Below, piece after piece: positions 19,822 through 29,853 of a DNA stretch of 64,000 bases. The position numbers were made by a program, and so were the translations under genes. Source of the stretch: CAJBLF01 sp964495905 (GTDB lineage Bacteria > Patescibacteriota > Gracilibacteria > Absconditabacterales > Absconditicoccaceae); assembly GCA_964495905.1 (NCBI GenBank), contig CAZBWN010000029.1:124001-188000 (forward strand). The letters are read 5' to 3'. Under the pieces are notes generated by a model. The model worked only from the letters and a program-made list of their open reading frames with translations, was not told where the DNA came from and did not search any database. How positions within the stretch are numbered: position 1 is the first letter of the stretch; the number at the start of each line of letters is the position of its first letter.

Positions 19822-20952
19822 TTATGAGTTAATAAGCGGTCTTACAACGTATCTGTATGAGGCGTCGTCTTTATCCATAAGGATAAGCGGTTTCTGATTA
19901 TCTATGACATTGAACGTCAATTCATCACCTTTGATGATCTTGATGAAGTCAGTGATATATTTCCCATTGATTCAAAAGCTCACTGATGGTCCATCGATGA
20001 TGGCTGGGATGTTAGTCGTACCAGCTCCTTTATCAGTTTTTCCTGAAGATATTATGATGCTATTTTGATTAGTTTCTATCTGGATGTAATTATTGATATC
20101 TCTTGTAAGGATTCCTATTTTTCTGATAGCTTTTTCACATAGCCCTTTATCTACTAATATCTTTGTATTGAAATTTCTTGGCATAATTTCTTCTCTATCG
20201 TATTCAGGGAAGTTTCCTTGGATTAATAATGATGTAGCCAATATTTTCATATCTTTGACTTGTACTTGGAATGCGATAAGATTCTCTGAATATTTGATAG
20301 TCAGATTTTCTGCTTGGTTGCTCATAGCGTATTCAGATATTTTTTGGATATCTGTCATAGTCACCTTTGGGACAATCAATGCAAAATCGTTTTCTTTGCC
20401 TGAGGGTGCTTTGAACTCTGATAGTCTGAATGAGTCCGTACCTACGAAAATCAAGTTATCTTGTTTCGCTTTCAATAATACTCCGGTCAAAACAGGACTG
20501 AAGTTTTTTTCTGTTACTGCATATTCCACTTTGGATACTCCTTCAGCGAAGAGTTGTGTCTCTACTGAAAGCGTGTTTTCATTTGGTACTTCTGGCAATG
20601 CAACGTATTCACTTGCTGCGATACCATTGATATCAAAATTATCTTTTGCTGATTTGAGTGTCATGACTTGTGACTTCTGATCTACACTTATCTCAACTTC
20701 TTTTTCTTCTATGGTTTTAATGATATCAGAAAACATCCTTGCGTTTACCGTAATAGCGCCTTCCATGATTATCTTACATGGAATCTCAATCTCAATATAT
20801 TTTTCCATATCAGTAGCTCTCAAGAGCAATCCATCGATATTTGCTTTGAAATAGAAATTCTGCAAAATCGGTAATGTTGCATTTTTTGATACGAATCTCA
20901 ATCATAGATCTATGACTTCCAAAAGTTTAGCGGTTTCTATTACGATTTTCAT
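19822..20952 (-). CDS. dnaN: DNA polymerase III beta subunit (sliding clamp)
   Basis: DnaN forms the ring that holds the replicase on DNA. Seen in 376 residues: three clamp domains, starting MKIVIETAKLLEVIDL, with RFVSKNATLPILQNFYF, LLRATDMEKYIEIEIP, FAEGVSKVEYAVTEKNFSPVLTG (the conserved SPVLTG), GTDSFRLSEF, FPEYDREEIMP and the C-terminal YRYVVRPLINS. It is slightly longer than E. coli DnaN (366) and intact. The neighbours are uppS upstream and the pseudopilin downstream. No dnaA is seen, so an origin is not indicated. Confidence 0.95.
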
Positions 20953-20959
20953 GGCTGAA

Positions 20960-21060
20960 TATCATTAAAAAATTAAAATATTAGGAAGATTGGAAGATTA
21001 AGCTAACTAGTTTAATTGATGGTTAAAATCTTTTAATTTTATTATTTTTTTAATCTTTTA
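20960..21060. repeat. Heptamer/octamer AT-rich array between uppS and dnaN
   Basis: Units of the TTAAAAT, GGAAGATT and AATCTTTT type occur in both orientations. A similar stretch is at 44680-44772. No gene is supported in the gap. Confidence 0.55.
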
Positions 21061-21062
21061 AT

Positions 21063-21764
21063 CTATTTCCCATAGTTACGGAGATCTGCCATTTCATCGA
21101 ACCGATCCAATGCTTTTTTATATTCTTCTACTCCGAATTCCGGGCATTTTTTGGAAGTGAAATAGAGTTCTGCGTATCCTATCCACCATGACATAAATCC
21201 TGATGTCCTCTGTGCTTGGTCTCATTTTGTTCTGATGACAAGTTCGATAGGAGGGACATTTCCTAGGTCTAAACTATTGCTGATATCTTCTTCAGTGATT
21301 GCAGTCAAATCTTTCTTTTCTGTCGCTAATTTTTTGATTCCTCTGACGATTTCATCTCTTCCTCCATAATTGATAGCAAAGATGAAATATCTCTCTGTAT
21401 CATAGGTATTTCTTTCTTGTTTTGCTAACAAATATTCTCTAAAGTCATCTGTAATCCCTGAGAGATCGCCTATAGCTTTGAAGTTGATCTTATGTTCTTT
21501 CATGAATTCATCGAGATCTTCTGCTACGATCTTATACATCGTCATCAAGAAATCAAATTCCTCTTTTGGTCTTTTTTTGGCGTTTTCTGTACTGAGTCCT
21601 CGAAGAGTGAAGACTTTCACGTCAGTCTCAGTAAATGTATGTATGATCAATTCTACTGCTTTTTCGTATGATATCATGTATGATTCAGCGACCGATTTAT
21701 CATTTGCTTTGGCTCGTGTCCTATTTCCGTCGGGGATGATTGCTACGTGTTTTGGATATTGCAT
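21063..21764 (-). CDS. uppS: Isoprenyl transferase (undecaprenyl diphosphate synthase)
   Basis: UppS makes the C55 lipid carrier for cell-wall synthesis by cis-condensation of isopentenyl units. Seen in 233 residues: VAIIPDGNRT-x-AKAND with the catalytic Asp, VFTL-x-GLSTENAKKRP, INYGGRDEI, IRTKGD and ELYFTSKKCPEF. Codons 17 and 55 are CGA and codon 221 is CGG. They fall where the family has Trp (DGNRRWAK), the aromatic of LWGLSTEN, and the ALDWFD segment, so all three read as Trp. AGA is used at the conserved Arg of GGR and IRT. Confidence 0.93.
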
Positions 21765-21859
21765 CTGTGATAAATAAGAATGAAAAGCAACAAAAAAAAT
21801 ATTCCATAGAATGTTCGCAAATTGATATATATTTGTTGGGAATATTCAAGGGAAATAAC

Positions 21860-21888
21860 AAAAAGAGCTCACTCTGTGCAGTGGCTCC
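21860..21888 (-). terminator. Terminator after miaB
   Basis: On the minus strand GAGCCACT pairs with AGTGAGCTC (one bulge) and is followed by a T run. It sits 13 bases after the miaB stop. Confidence 0.65.
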
Positions 21889-21900
21889 TATTTTATGAAA

Positions 21901-23376
21901 CTAGATTATTTCTCCATAGAGCTTGAACGGCAATACTTTTATTATCTTTACGGCAATGAACTCCCCTACTTTTTTAGAATTTAGAATTCAGAATTCAGAA
22001 TTTAGAATTATGATTTGTTTCATATTGTCTGTATACCCTTCAATCATTCATTTGCTGATTTTGTTGATCAGCATCTCTCTTGTGCTTCCTATTTCTTTCT
22101 CGTTATTTTGACGTGAAGTTTCAATCAATATTTTGTTGAGAGTATCTCGTCTGTCTCGTTTGACCTTACGTGAAATAGTGTCAGGATAATTTTTTGCTGC
22201 TAATGTCCCTGGCCTAGAAGAATAGATGCCGATATAGATCATATCGAATTTTCCGTATTTGATGAGATCCAATGTCTGCTGGAAATCCTCTTCCGTCTCA
22301 TCAGGAAATCCTACTATGATATCTGTCGTGATGCTGATATCCCTTTTGAGCTTTTTGATGTCGCTGATAAATTTTTTTGCTTGCTCGACGGTATATCCTC
22401 TAAACATTTTTTTTAAAATAGCATCTGATCCTGACTGTAATGGGATATGGATATGCGGACAAAGTTTAGGTTCCTTTTCATGTAACGTTAATAATTCTTT
22501 GGTATAGTACGTAGGATATGGCGAGGTATATCTCAGCCGTTTCAATCCTTTGAGCTTTAAAATCTCTTTGATAATAGTCACGAATTCGGGATGCTTATTT
22601 ACGATTTGTCAGAGCAATACTATCTCATCTACTCAATTCTTGAGATGTGTTTTGGCTTCATTGACGATATGCTCTACAGAAAAATATTTTTCCAATCCTC
22701 TCGCATACGGCACGATACAATATGCACAAAATTGATTACATCACGTAGAAATAGGTATATATGCAGTCTTTTGATGAGCATTCATAGACGTGCTGATATT
22801 TTCTGGGATGATTTTTTCGTATTCATTGATCAATTCTTTGTCATAAGAAATCTCGTATCCTAATTTTTGGAGCATCAAAGGAAGAAATCCGGTATCGTCT
22901 ATCCTCCACATGAGCTCTATGTTTTTCCGTTTTTGTGTGAGATTGTAAAAGACAGGATTGAAAGCATTGTTGACTCAAATCATTTCAGAAGTTTTTTCAG
23001 AATCCTTCATGAGATTGATCTCATCTGCAGTCAATCAGATAATCTGCGGAGTTTTGGTTTTCACTACTCACATAAAATTTCACACTTTCAGTCCCGCCTT
23101 GCGGGATTTCGCTTCGCTCAATTTTCAACTCCTCATATTATGTTGAATCATACATCACGTGATCCGCACTTTCTGATCTGTCCTGATAGTTTGGAGTTTT
23201 CCCGTTATCTTATCTTCAGATTTCTGTTTTACTGAACAGGTATCGAAAATAACTATGTTCGCTTCTTTGATATTTTCTGTATAAGAAAATCAACAGTTTG
23301 TGAGTACTGCTCTGATTCTTGCACTATCTGCGTAATTCATCTGACATCAAAAAATCAGTATGTGGAACTTGATCAT
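21901..23376 (-). CDS. miaB: MiaB-type tRNA methylthiotransferase
   Basis: This radical-SAM enzyme adds a methylthio group to i6A37 of tRNA. Seen in 491 residues: N-terminal GCQMNYADSARIR, IVIFDTCSVKQKSEDK, TGCMIQHN, the radical-SAM cluster CNQFCAYCIVPYARGLE, HIHIPLQSGSD, ITTDIIVGFPDETEEDFQQT and a C-terminal TRAM-like end. CGG codons 71 (in QKV-x-ITGC) and 280 (in LK-x-LRYTS) read well as Trp. The TRAM part contains a heptamer-derived insert (ILNSEFGILNSKK, 21969-22008), and a second repeat at 23091-23119 adds KSRKAG-type residues after the first domain. Confidence 0.9.
21969..22008. repeat. AGAATTT/AGAATTC heptamer array inside miaB
   Basis: Five AGAATT-type heptamers are translated within the C-terminal TRAM region of miaB. 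Confidence 0.75.
23091..23119. repeat. CCCGCCTTGCGGG palindromic repeat inside miaB
   Basis: A palindromic CCCGCCTTGCGGG core is followed by GCTTCGCTC. The core also occurs in tig (27331-27344) and at 57586-57599. Confidence 0.7.
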
Positions 23377-23394
23377 AATTAGGAGATTAGAGGT

Positions 23395-23522
23395 TTAGAA
23401 GATTAGAAGATTAGATACTGATTTGATGATTTTAGTCAACAAATAAAATTCTTGCATTTTGGATGTTGAATGCTACATTTACTTTTATATTCTTAATTCT
23501 GAATTTTAAATTCTGAATTTAT
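23395..23522. repeat. Repeat-rich divergent region between miaB and the EEP gene
   Basis: TTAGAAGA octamer-type units at 23395-23420 and AGAATTT-type units at 23490-23520. No gene seen. Confidence 0.55.
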
Positions 23523-23528
23523 TTAAAA

Positions 23529-24518
23529 ATGATTGCGTTGATATTCATTGTCGTGCTTGTATTATTGTTTCCTCTCTTTTTTTCTGGATATTATGTGACT
23601 GAATTGATCATCAGTTTTTTGCCTTATATCGTAATTATCAGCTGAATATTCGCTGTCATAACTTTTGTGCATTTCAGAAAGAAAATGAAACCAGGATATC
23701 CTATCTCTGCTCATCGTTATTTTCGAGGGATATCGTTTTTGATGTTCTGCTTCTTATTCTTTTGGTATAGCAAACAATTCAATACCTTTTATGTACAAGA
23801 ACCATTTATTCAAACAGCACAATCGGGTGATCTTAAAGTATTATTTGCTAATATACATAAGGACAATATCCAGTATGAAGCCATCAAAAAAACTATTTCT
23901 GATGCTGATCCTGATATTATACTCTTTGTAGAATTTGCTGATCATCATTATGCTCAGCTCAAAGAATTTTTACAGACTAGATATCCTTATATCAATAACA
24001 CTACTCGATCCAAAAAATTTGTAGGAAATGTGGTATTTAGTAAATATCCGATTACTAATAAAGCAGATGATTTTCCTCAATGAATGCGAAGATATGGCTA
24101 TTTTTCAGTGCCCTACAAAAATCAAGACGTCTATTTCTATCTCGTACATACCAGTTCTCCTGATAATTATAGTCATTTTATCATGAGAAATGAACAACTT
24201 GCTGTTCTTGTACAGAATTTTAAAAATCATGAAGCTGATAAAAAACATAATAATATCGTAATGGTGTGAGATTTTAATGTGACGCCTTGGTCTCCGTATT
24301 ATGATATTTTGGCTAGTGCTTTTTCTGGTGAACTTGTAAATGTAACTAAGCGCATCCCATTTTTATTCACCCGAAGATTTAAAGAACTACCGCTATTTTT
24401 TGTACATATTGACCATCTTTTGACCACTCCATCACTTAATGTAAATCGCTTTCAAACCTTCACTATGCCATGATCTGACCACAAAGCTTTCTTGTTTACT
24501 CTAGGACTTAAAGAGTAG
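23529..24518 (+). CDS. Membrane-anchored endonuclease/exonuclease/phosphatase (EEP) family protein
   Basis: The 329-residue product has two or three N-terminal membrane helices followed by an EEP hydrolase domain. Seen: VLFANIHKDN, IILFVEFADHH with the metal-binding Glu, VHTSSPDN, the GDFNVTPWSPYY motif, IDHLLTT and the C-terminal GSDHKAF with the catalytic His. Codon 282 (CGA) in LFT-x-RFKELP falls where EEP proteins often have a Trp before the IDH motif. Such membrane EEP proteins act as phosphodiesterases or phosphatases. The substrate is unknown. Confidence 0.87.
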
Positions 24519-24600
24519 GTATTAAAAATTTGCAAATTCTAATAAAAACAGTATAATTATAGTAATTATTACAGATTTACATTGTTTATATCTAGAAAAC

Positions 24601-25512
24601 ATGATAAACAAAAAAGAAAAACCAATGGTTGACTGACAACTTTGATCTATCAAAAAGGACTTCTTTTTCGATATGGAAAATGAAAAATCATCTGAGGATC
24701 CAAAGGTTGCAAAAGAAGCTAAAGAACCTAAAATATCTGAATGTCTGTTTAGTACAGATTCTCTTTCTGGATATTGATTGGATCTTGTATTTGAACTTGT
24801 AAAAGAAGCATGATTTGATGGTATAGATCTTGCAATCTGGAAAAATTTTGATTCCCGAAAAATAGATTATGTCAAAAAACTTTCTGCAACATATGAACTT
24901 CCTGTTAAAGTCATCCAAACTTCTGATAATCTCAATGATAAGGAAATCAATAGGGCTATAGATTTGTGTTATGCACTTGGTGCTGATACTATTGCTATCA
25001 ATGCTCCTAAATTTTTTAATTTCAAGACTTTTGGATTCATTTCAGACAATATATTGAGATGGAGAAAAGAGAATAAAAGCATCCATTTCTCTATCATCAA
25101 TCCAGAAGATTCAAGTGTCTTTGCATTACCGATCCCAAAATATCGTTTTAGTAATATGGTGGAAATAGTAAAAAAATATCTTTGCTATATCTGATTGGAT
25201 ATTTCAAATCTTGATTCTGATTCTTTTGAAAGTGATTTTTTGAGAAAAATGAAGGATTTCCTTCCTTATCTTTCAGTCATTTATTTCTCTGATAAAAGCA
25301 GAGTCTGAGAAGGACATATCTTGCCTGGTGACTGAGTTTTGAAGTTACCTACCTTTCTTAAAAAACTTAAGGAATTTGGATATAATCGTTATATAAGTAC
25401 AAAAATCACAATTTCAAAAGCCGATCTTTCTGATTCAGATAAAGTAAAACTTATCCTCAAAAAATCTAGAAAATATCTTCAAGAAAATTATGATGAATTA
25501 GAATCGGATTAA
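24601..25512 (+). CDS. Sugar phosphate isomerase/epimerase-like TIM-barrel protein
   Basis: The 303-residue product looks like an AP-endonuclease-2-type TIM barrel. Seen: after a 45-residue charged N-terminal extension, ECLFSTDSLSGYGLDLVFELVKEAGFDGIDLAIWKNFD (split over the first two strands), ALGADTIAINAPK, SIHFSIINPED, YLSVIYFSDKS and GHILPGDGVLKLPTFLKKL near the end. The metal ligands of classical members are not all evident. Its catalytic role is therefore unclear. It sits between the EEP gene and an S23 gene. Confidence 0.72.
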
Positions 25513-25516
25513 AAAT

Positions 25517-25589
25517 TGATTAACGGTTGATAAACGGTTTATAAACATCCGCTAATGCGGATGATAAACGATTGATAAACAGTTGATTC
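25517..25589. repeat. TTGATAAACGG 11-mer array, left flank of the S23 gene
   Basis: Units of TTGATAAACGG or TTTATAAAC surround a small CATCCGCTAATGCGGATG hairpin. Its reverse complement resembles the array at 26001-26077. Confidence 0.65.
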
Positions 25590-25621
25590 AAATTAATGAA
25601 CTATCGTGATTTCGGTAGTTT

Positions 25622-25972
25622 TTATTTTAGTGCTTTAATGAAATTACTGATTTTTACTGATAAATTTCTACACTCATGAATGAGTTCTGTATATGTCTTT
25701 TCGTCTATATATGCAAAATCTAAAGCGTAATATACCATATTTCTTACTTCTCATATAGATCATTTAGAATAATATAGAAATTTAACAAATTCTTTATTGC
25801 TTGATCTTTCACGTCATTCTGCGATATTATTTCCTACTGATATACATGCTCTCATTATTTGATCTTGAAATGAGTAGTTTCTAAATTTTGGACTATAAAA
25901 AATTTTTGCAAATTTGTTTGTTATCTCTCTAGCTAATTTTCGTACTTCTAATTCTTCAAATTGCATGCTCAT
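25622..25972 (-). CDS. Four-helix-bundle protein of the S23 / 23S rRNA-intervening-sequence family
   Basis: The 116-residue product matches the S23 four-helix-bundle family, found in rRNA intervening sequences and as lone genes; its cellular role is not settled. Seen: FEELEV-x-KLAREITNKF, FQDQIMRACISVGNNIAEG, EFVKFLYYSKGSIGEVRNMVYYA, and a C-terminal helix ending NFIKALK. Codon 11 (CGA) is the x of LEVxKLA, where the family has an almost invariant Trp (LEVW), so it is one of the best single cases of CGA as Trp. Inverted 11-mer arrays flank the gene. Confidence 0.9.
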
Positions 25973-26000
25973 GTTCTTTGTTATATAGCTAAAATATCTT

Positions 26001-26077
26001 ATTTATCTATCGATTGTTCATCTATTGTTTATCGCGAATGAAATGAGTATTTATCTATTGTTTATCTATTGTTTTAC
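26001..26077. repeat. TTTATCTATTG 11-mer array, right flank of the S23 gene
   Basis: TTTATCTATTG units with 11-base period run in the opposite sense to the array at 25517-25589. Confidence 0.65.
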
Positions 26078-26255
26078 TTCTGAAAATATAATAGAGCATC
26101 AAAAATGGAAATACTATTATTTTTCTAAGATTTGGTTTTACCCATAGGAATGCTGGATACTCTTTGAAAATCATTTTGAGAAAACCAGCAAATTTATTTG
26201 TTTCCTTGTGAGAATCAAAAGGGTAAATAATCAAATCTCGGAGAAAATGAAACAA
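26055..26255 (-). CDS. Possible small hydrophobic protein (TTG start)
   Basis: A 66-codon ORF starts with TTG at 26255, within a repeat-bounded region. It has two hydrophobic stretches (FLRDLIIYPF and IIVFPFLMLYYIF) and a WVKPNLRK segment. It overlaps the repeat array at its 3' end. It could be a truncated membrane gene. No family is recognised and it may not be real. Confidence 0.35.
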   Translation of the reverse strand: MFHFLRDLIIYPFDSHKETNKFAGFLKMIFKEYPAFLWVKPNLRKIIVFPFLMLYYIFRSKTIDKQ

Positions 26256-26258
26256 ATC

Positions 26259-26377
26259 AATTACGAATTACGAATTAAAAATTACGAATTATGGTATTTT
26301 TTTATTTTTTTTGTCATTCTGAACGATAGTGAAGAATATAAATAATTATTATATCCTTCGATTACACTCAGGATGAC
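26259..26377. repeat. ACGAATT heptamers and a GTCATTCTGA...CAGGATGAC inverted repeat
   Basis: ACGAATT heptamers at 26259-26296 are followed by an inverted repeat at 26313-26377. Its right half, TCCTTCG...CAGGATGAC, also appears in ligA (35274-35302). This fills the region between the small ORF and tig. Confidence 0.7.
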
Positions 26378-26388
26378 AAAGGCATTTT

Positions 26389-27663
26389 TTAGTGGCCATG
26401 TGGTTTTTTAGTCTTGTTTTCTGTACCGTCTTTTTTGAGCAATCTGTCATATATCTTCTGTTCTACTGCCATATGTTCAGCGTGGTTTCGATCTATATCT
26501 AGCTTAAGTAATTGAGTGAATTTCTGTAAGATAAAGAATTTCTCTAAACTCTCTTCTGCAGCTTTTGTGATATCTTCAAAAAATGCTTTCGCTTTTTCGT
26601 CTCCCATCTTTTTGAAATATTCATTCATCTTCTCTTTTCCTCCCAATTTCTTTTCAAGGCTTTGGATTCTTGTCTTAAGCTCTTCATTTATTAATGTCTG
26701 TGGAATCATCACTTTCATAGATTTGTTCCTGAGATTCTGTAATACTTCCTCTATTTTTTTGATAAGTTCTTGATCGTATTTCTGGTGTTCGATAGATTCT
26801 TTTATGTGTCCGATAAGGTCATCTTGATTCTTAAATTTAGTATCATCTCATAAAAGCTTTTTGAGCATTTCCTCATCCATCTCTGGAAGCACTATCTTTT
26901 TGATATCTTTGACGGTAAGTCTTATTTTTTCTGCTTTAACATCGCTTTTTTTGTTGTGGAATACTGCAGGAAGTTTCTTTTCGTCATGAGCAAGTTCTAT
27001 GACTTCATCTTTTTTCTTGTTGATGAATGTCTTTGGAAAAAATCAATCTTCTGCAAATTCCTGTTCACCAATATAGGTGTGTCCTGTATGTACTACCTTT
27101 CCTTCTTTGTCGAGATATTCAAGCGCTATTTTGGAAATCGTATCAAGTTCGATAGTATCTACGTCTTGATAATCTGCATATTGTTTTTTGATGTTCATTA
27201 ATGTCCCTTGAATCTCTTCTTCATTAGCCGTATTATCGATAGGAGTCACTGATTGTTTTTCTCGATCATTGTTTACCACTTCCACTTCTGGGAAGATATC
27301 AAGCTTCAAGGTGATTATGGTATCATCTTCCCCGCCTTGCGGGGCTCCTTTCTTTCAGTCAGTCGTTTTCTCTTGTTTGAGGTCATATGGCTCTCCGATA
27401 AGTTTTATATCTGGTTGCTCTTTGAGGATTTCCTGAAGTCCTTTATTGATGAGTTTTTCATATGCTCAACTCTCTACATATTCTGGATTGATATTTTTTT
27501 CTACCATATCCAATGGTGCTGAACCTTTTCTGAATCCTGGCACTTCATAGTCTTTTTGAAACTCTTTGAGCATGATAAGTTTAGCATCTTCAAATTCTTT
27601 CGTTGTGATAGTGATTTGGATGTCGTAGTTTGCATGCGCTCATTTTTTTACTTGTTTTTCCAT
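26389..27663 (-). CDS. tig: Trigger factor (ribosome-associated chaperone, peptidyl-prolyl isomerase)
   Basis: Trigger factor folds nascent chains at the ribosome exit. Seen in 424 residues: the N-terminal ribosome-binding signature VPGFRKGSAP, a central FKBP-like region (VVHTGHTYIGEQEFAED), and a helical C-terminal arm with LPEMDEEMLKKLLG, IKESIEHQKYDQEL and AVEQKIYDRLLKK. The CCCGCCTTGCGGGG palindrome (27331-27344) is read in frame as KKGAPQGGED, in a loop before the PPIase domain. It is shorter than E. coli Tig (432) by little. Confidence 0.88.
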
Positions 27664-27762
27664 TGTAAACTTGAGAATATAAAAAAAATTAGACGCATAT
27701 ACAATAGTGAAAATGAGCTGGATTTCAACGAAAAATTATATTTCTGATGGTTTTTCTTCTGG

Positions 27763-29688
27763 TTAGTTAAGCAGTACCCATCAAGATGATTTACATCCAT
27801 AAAAATTATCTCAAACGAATTTGATTGTTCAAAGTTTATCACCAGCACACGTCACTCAGGAATCACCTATTTTCACTCATCAAACAGCTCGCACGGTAAA
27901 AGCGTTTCATGGAGTGACAAAACCACCCATTCCCACTTCTAATAAAGAATCTGCATATCACACATTATTATTTCCCATCGCTGTAGATGAATTTGCATTA
28001 GCATGGGTATTGCTTCCCATAGCTGTAGAATACCATCCATTTGCATATGTAGCTGATCCCATTGATGTAGAATATTGTCCCGCAGCATGGGTATTCTGTC
28101 CCATCGCTGTAGATGTATATCCTGTAGCCCATGTACCCAATCCCATCGCTGTAGAATATTGTGCTACAGCATTTGTTTGCATTCCCATTGATGTAGATAC
28201 ATCTCAAAGTGCATTGGTCTGATATCCCATTGCTATAGAAGTAGGTCCATACGCATGAGTTGTCCATCCCATTGCTGTAGATGATGATCAGGAAGCGATT
28301 GTATACATCCCCATCGCTGTAGAAAAATTTCCATTTGCATGGGTAACTGATCCCATCGCTGTAGATGCATCTCAATTTGCGAATGTTCCATCTCCCATCG
28401 CTGTAGCAGTATTTCCATTTGCCTGTGTATCTAATCACATCGTCGTAGTATAATAATCATTGGCATGAGTATTACTTCCCATTGCTGTAGACGCATATCA
28501 ACTAGCAGTCACTCAATTTCATCTGGCGATAAATCCTGATGATGTGATATTTCCTGCAATCTGTAATTTATTATCTGTTGGTGTAGCTGTTCCTATGCCA
28601 ACATTTCCTAGATTATAATGTATACTATTACTTGTTCATGTAGACCGGAGATCTCCTCAACCTGCTCATCCTGATGGCCAAGCTGATCTGCAATCGTTAT
28701 TCAAACAGATTCATTGAAAGCTTCCTGTTCCCGCTACATCAAGTTTGACTGTCGGATATGTTCCGATACCGACATTTCATCATGAAATCAGATACATAGA
28801 TGGTATTGATGTTCATGCTGCTAAATATAATGAATCATCCAAATTCGCTATCACTCCTATCGTTCAATTATTTCATCAACGAGAAATCCTAAGTCATCCA
28901 TTGGGATTCACACTTGGATTCTCATTTATATTTATCTCAGCTGAACGCATAGATCAATGTATTCACATTACAGTGTTAGCATCAATATATACACGTCATC
29001 ACATAGCTCATGATCAGACAACTTGTACTTGTTTATTAGGAGTAAATGTTCCTATACCTATGTTTCCAGATGGAGTAATAGCAAAATCTATTGCTCATCC
29101 CGCCTCTCCTATATAAAAGACATCTGGATCAGAATCACCTCCTAACGCTCGTATTCTTGTCGGATTTTCAAAATTAATATTTGCGGCGCTTCCTGAATTA
29201 GTTTCTTCTAGATATAATTCGGTTTGATTTGAACTTGTGATATGTAATTTACCGCTCAAATTCTCTGTTCCTATACCTACGCCACCGCCTGTATTCATAT
29301 TCCAAATATCACTTCCATTTCCTGTTCGATATACATCTCAACCTACTCCTCCGCCTCATGATATTACGAGATTTTGACTATATACATAGATAAGATATCA
29401 ATTGCTATCTATTCAAAGCACTTTTCATGAAAAATTCTGTTTCTCATCTATAATATCAGAATTAATATATATACCTCATGAAGACATATCTATCAGAGCT
29501 GGTCCATCTGTTCCATCGCTCGTAATAGTTATTCTTCCTATCGTCTGCCATGCGTTATTTATACTTGAAGGAATGCTTATCTGTGCAAGAGTAATCACTG
29601 ATGCAAATCCAAAAACTATCGTAAAAAATAACAGAATAAGATTCCTTATTGAAATATTTTTTGATGATAATCTATGGACGTTAAACAT
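27763..29688 (-). CDS. Secreted adhesin/fibre-like protein with YadA-type head repeats
   Basis: The 641-residue product starts with a signal or membrane segment (residues 15-35, NLILLFFTIVFGFASVITLA). Then come GGVGIGT-type fibre motifs (NVGIGT, LHITSSNQ), an LNNDCRSAWPS segment, and about thirteen 14-residue repeats of the form STAMGxxTxAxGxY, the left-handed beta-roll found in YadA/Hep_Hag adhesin heads. The C-terminus ends GTIKFVGDNFYGCKSSGWVLLN, typical of exported proteins in these lineages. CGG codon 348 (DL-x-STGTSN before NVGIGT) and CGA codon 600 (AFTV-x-AVGG) fit Trp. It is likely a surface attachment protein. A trimeric autotransporter anchor is not seen. Confidence 0.85.
27961..28500. 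repeat. 42-bp tandem repeat array within the adhesin gene
   Basis: About thirteen units of 42 bp, each with a CCCATCGCTGTAGA-like core (plus strand), encode the 14-residue STAMG repeats. Spacing is exactly 42 bp from 27974 to 28478. Confidence 0.95.
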
Positions 29689-29793
29689 GCTAGATGCTTT
29701 TAAGATAGTAAAGTTTTTGGTGTATACTTAATTATACTCAGAAATATAAAAAAAAGCAAATTTTCAATAATAGAAAAAAATTGCTAATTTCAC

Positions 29794-29821
29794 TTGATAT
29801 TAAGGTATATATTTGTACTAT
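29794..29821 (+). promoter_or_regulatory. Candidate promoter for infB
   Basis: TTGATA (29794-29799), 16 bases and TACTAT (29816-29821) lie 33 bases before ATG 29854. Confidence 0.4.
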
Positions 29822-29853
29822 CATCAGCACATTTTTACGTTATTTTTCGATCT